Part shown: positions 5,387 to 6,487 of the stretch, one piece after another
Layout: each line of letters opens with the position of its first letter
Position numbering within the stretch: position 1 is the stretch's first letter
Assembly: GCA_947462425.1 (NCBI GenBank)
Contig: CANHPI010000165.1
Span: 1 to 6,487, forward strand
DNA length: 6,487 nt
From: Bacteroidota bacterium
GTDB taxonomy: Bacteria > Bacteroidota > Bacteroidia > B-17B0 > B-17BO
Direction: 5' to 3'
The notes under the pieces: model-generated
What the model saw: only the letters and a program-made list of their open reading frames with translations
Databases searched by the model: none
What the model was told of the DNA's origin: nothing
Program-made: the position numbers and the translations under genes

Positions 5387-5776
5387 ATGGAAAATATCAG
5401 TGAAAATATTTCAAAAACACAAGAACTAGAAAATCGGCTAATAGATTTTGCAGTTCTTATTTTAGAAATCACTGATAATTTGCCTAACAAAAGGTCTTGT
5501 AATCACCTTGGAGATCAATTAATGCGTTCAGGAACATCGCCAGCATTGAATTATGGAGAAGCGCAATTTGCTGAATCTAGAAATGACTTTATTCATAAAA
5601 TAAAAATTTGTTTAAAGGAACTTAAAGAAAGTAAAATCTGTATTACAATAATAGAAAAGCGAAATTACGTTCCAGATAGTACTGCATTTTTAAAGGCTAA
5701 AAAAGAAGTGGCAGAATTGGTTAATATTTTTACTAAATCGGCAAAAACAGCTACAGATAATAAGGTTAAGAAGTAA
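5387..5776 (+). CDS. Four-helix-bundle protein of the S23 / 23S rRNA intervening-sequence family (Avd-like)
   Basis: 129 residues from the ATG at 5387. The protein is helical and basic, with four predicted helices at about 9-30, 37-60, 64-89 and 98-121. Family signatures are visible: ISKTQELENRLIDFAV (8-23), QLMRSGTSPALNYGEAQ (44-60) and ESRNDFIHKIKICLKELKES (63-82). Relatives include proteins encoded in 23S rRNA intervening sequences and Avd, the RNA- and reverse-transcriptase-binding accessory protein of diversity-generating retroelements. Most stand-alone Bacteroidota copies have no known function. Here there is no rRNA, reverse transcriptase or variable repeat nearby. The frame is also open upstream to a TTG at 5348 and an ATG at 5351, but those codons lie inside the flanking repeat and give a non-family extension, so I reject them. 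Its position between two fucose-pathway genes and between paired repeats suggests an inserted gene, not a pathway member. Confidence 0.88.
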   Translation: MENISENISKTQELENRLIDFAVLILEITDNLPNKRSCNHLGDQLMRSGTSPALNYGEAQFAESRNDFIHKIKICLKELKESKICITIIEKRNYVPDSTAFLKAKKEVAELVNIFTKSAKTATDNKVKK

Positions 5777-5822
5777 ATTGTCAAATCTTAAACGAAAATC
5801 AAAAACATTTTCATTTATCAAT

Positions 5823-5873
5823 TTTCAATTTTAATTCTTCAATATTTAAATAGTTAACATTGATGATTGAAAA
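5823..5873. repeat. Right copy of the self-complementary repeat flanking the four-helix-bundle gene
   Basis: TTTCAATTTTAA (5823-5834) is identical to the left copy. After four differing bases comes TCAATATT (5839-5846), one base different from the left copy. The right arm AACATTGATGATTGAAAA (5856-5873) matches the left copy at all 18 bases. The terminal loop is only nine bases against 24. The copy ends 30 bases before the fcl start codon, so it lies in the fcl leader region. Confidence 0.65.
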
Positions 5874-5903
5874 TGGAACATTTACAATGTAAAAGTACAC
5901 TAT

Positions 5904-6487
5904 ATGGAAAAAACATCAAAAATATACATAGCAGGTCATCGCGGCATGGTAGGATCAGCTATCATGCGGAACTTAAAATCCAAAGGATATACAAATTTTA
6001 TCACCAAAACCTCTAAAGAATTAGATTTACGCAACTCACAAGCTGTTAGTGATTTTTTTGTTGAAGAAAAACCTGAGTATGTTTTTTTAGCAGCAGCTAA
6101 AGTTGGAGGCATACAAGCAAATAATGTTTATAGAGCCGATTTTATTTATGAAAATTTAATGATTCAAAATAATGTGATTCATAATTCACATTTAAACGGT
6201 GTAAAAAAACTACTGTTTTTAGGAAGTTCATGCATTTATCCTAAGTTAGCACCTCAACCACTAAAAGAAGAATATTTACTAACTGGGCTCTTAGAAGAAA
6301 CAAATGAGCCTTATGCTATTGCTAAAATAGCTGGTATAAAAATGTGCGAGAGCTATAAGCGGCAGTACGGTTGCAATTTTATTTCGGTTATGCCAACAAA
6401 TATGTATGGTCCAAACGATAGTTATAATTTAAACAACTCGCATGTACTTCCGGCATTAATTAGAAAGTTTCATGATGCAAAGGAAAA
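5904..6487 (+). CDS. fcl: GDP-L-fucose synthase, N-terminal part (cut by the window end)
   Basis: 194 complete codons, open to the window end; the full protein is usually slightly over 300 residues. It catalyses the epimerisation and NADPH-dependent reduction of GDP-4-keto-6-deoxymannose to GDP-L-fucose, using the product of gmd. The Rossmann motif is GHRGMVG (11-17). The family segments [13 protein letters not shown] (61-73) and FLGSSCIYP (105-113) follow, then [10 protein letters not shown] (135-144) and [15 protein letters not shown] (161-175). The catalytic set is in place: S108, C110, Y137, K141 and H180, each one position later than in the E. coli enzyme as I remember it. The ATG is followed at once by the first beta strand (KIYIAGH). 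A small palindrome TTTAC-aat-GTAAA (5881-5893) lies 10 bases before it. No promoter is obvious, so expression probably depends on read-through from gmd across the repeat cassette. The symbol wcaG is also used. Confidence 0.96.
   Translation, partial: MEKTSKIYIAGHRGMVGSAIMRNLKSKGYTNFITKTSKELDLRNSQAVSDFFVEEKPEYVFLAAAKVGGIQANNVYRADFIYENLMIQNNVIHNSHLNGVKKLLFLGSSCIYPKLAPQPLKEEYLLTGLLEETNEPYAIAKIAGIKMCESYKRQYGCNFISVMPTNMYGPNDSYNLNNSHVLPALIRKFHDAKE

Larger units (their letters stand above)
5296..5873 (+). mobile_element. Putative repeat-bounded cassette carrying a four-helix-bundle gene
   Basis: Two related hairpin-forming repeats, with a perfect 18-base direct repeat in their right arms (5344-5361 and 5856-5873), bracket a single S23/Avd-like gene. 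The whole lies between gmd and fcl, which are commonly adjacent. The arrangement suggests an insertion, or a gene that spreads together with its flanking repeats. No transposase, recombinase or obvious target-site duplication is visible, so mobility would have to be supplied in trans or by homologous recombination. The mobile label is inference; the repeats are directly visible. Confidence 0.4.

Noticed and set aside
5387..5776. Diversity-generating retroelement suggested by the Avd-like protein
   Set aside because: There is no reverse transcriptase, template repeat or variable-repeat target gene in the window.
5387..5776. 23S rRNA intervening sequence
   Set aside because: No rRNA sequence flanks the gene; both neighbours are protein-coding fucose-pathway genes.
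1..6487. CRISPR array, tRNA, rRNA or insertion-sequence transposase
   Set aside because: I saw no regularly spaced repeats, cloverleaf, rRNA signature or transposase reading frame on either strand.

Overview
The window looks like chromosomal DNA of a member of the Bacteroidota, probably flavobacterium-like. The DNA is AT-rich. Three candidate -7 promoter boxes match the phylum-type TAnnTTTG exactly. ClpX carries the phylum-style VGY version of the ClpP-docking loop. A DUF3098 gene sits directly before uppP, which I know as a Bacteroidota arrangement. The species cannot be named from this sequence.

Left part (1-1478): the 5' end of an ORF6N-domain gene runs off the left edge on the minus strand. 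About 700 bases without a gene follow. They hold several dyads near the ORF6N start, a short motif resembling a Bacteroidota intergenic repeat, and a GC-rich multi-hairpin element at 407-514. Next is a small exported protein with 12 cysteines, resembling four-helix-bundle copper-storage (Csp/DUF326-like) proteins. A second GC-rich, hairpin-forming block lies between it and clpX.

Middle part (1479-4198): three minus-strand genes. clpX encodes the unfoldase of ClpXP and stands without clpP beside it. Upstream, after about 300 bases with two hairpins, is a two-gene unit of DUF3098 and uppP (undecaprenyl-diphosphate phosphatase). That unit has a good Bacteroidota promoter in the gap it shares with the divergent gmd.

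Right part (4199-6487): gmd (GDP-mannose 4,6-dehydratase) and fcl (GDP-L-fucose synthase, cut by the window end) together convert GDP-mannose to GDP-L-fucose. This is probably the start of a surface-polysaccharide cluster extending to the right. UppP recycles the lipid carrier such pathways use, so the neighbourhood has an envelope-glycan theme.

The most interesting structure is between gmd and fcl. A gene for an S23/Avd-like four-helix-bundle protein (5387-5776) is bracketed by two related, self-complementary repeat units (5296-5361 and 5823-5873). Their right arms share a perfect 18-base direct repeat. This looks like an inserted or excisable cassette, or a gene co-dispersed with REP-like hairpins, interrupting an otherwise simple fucose operon.
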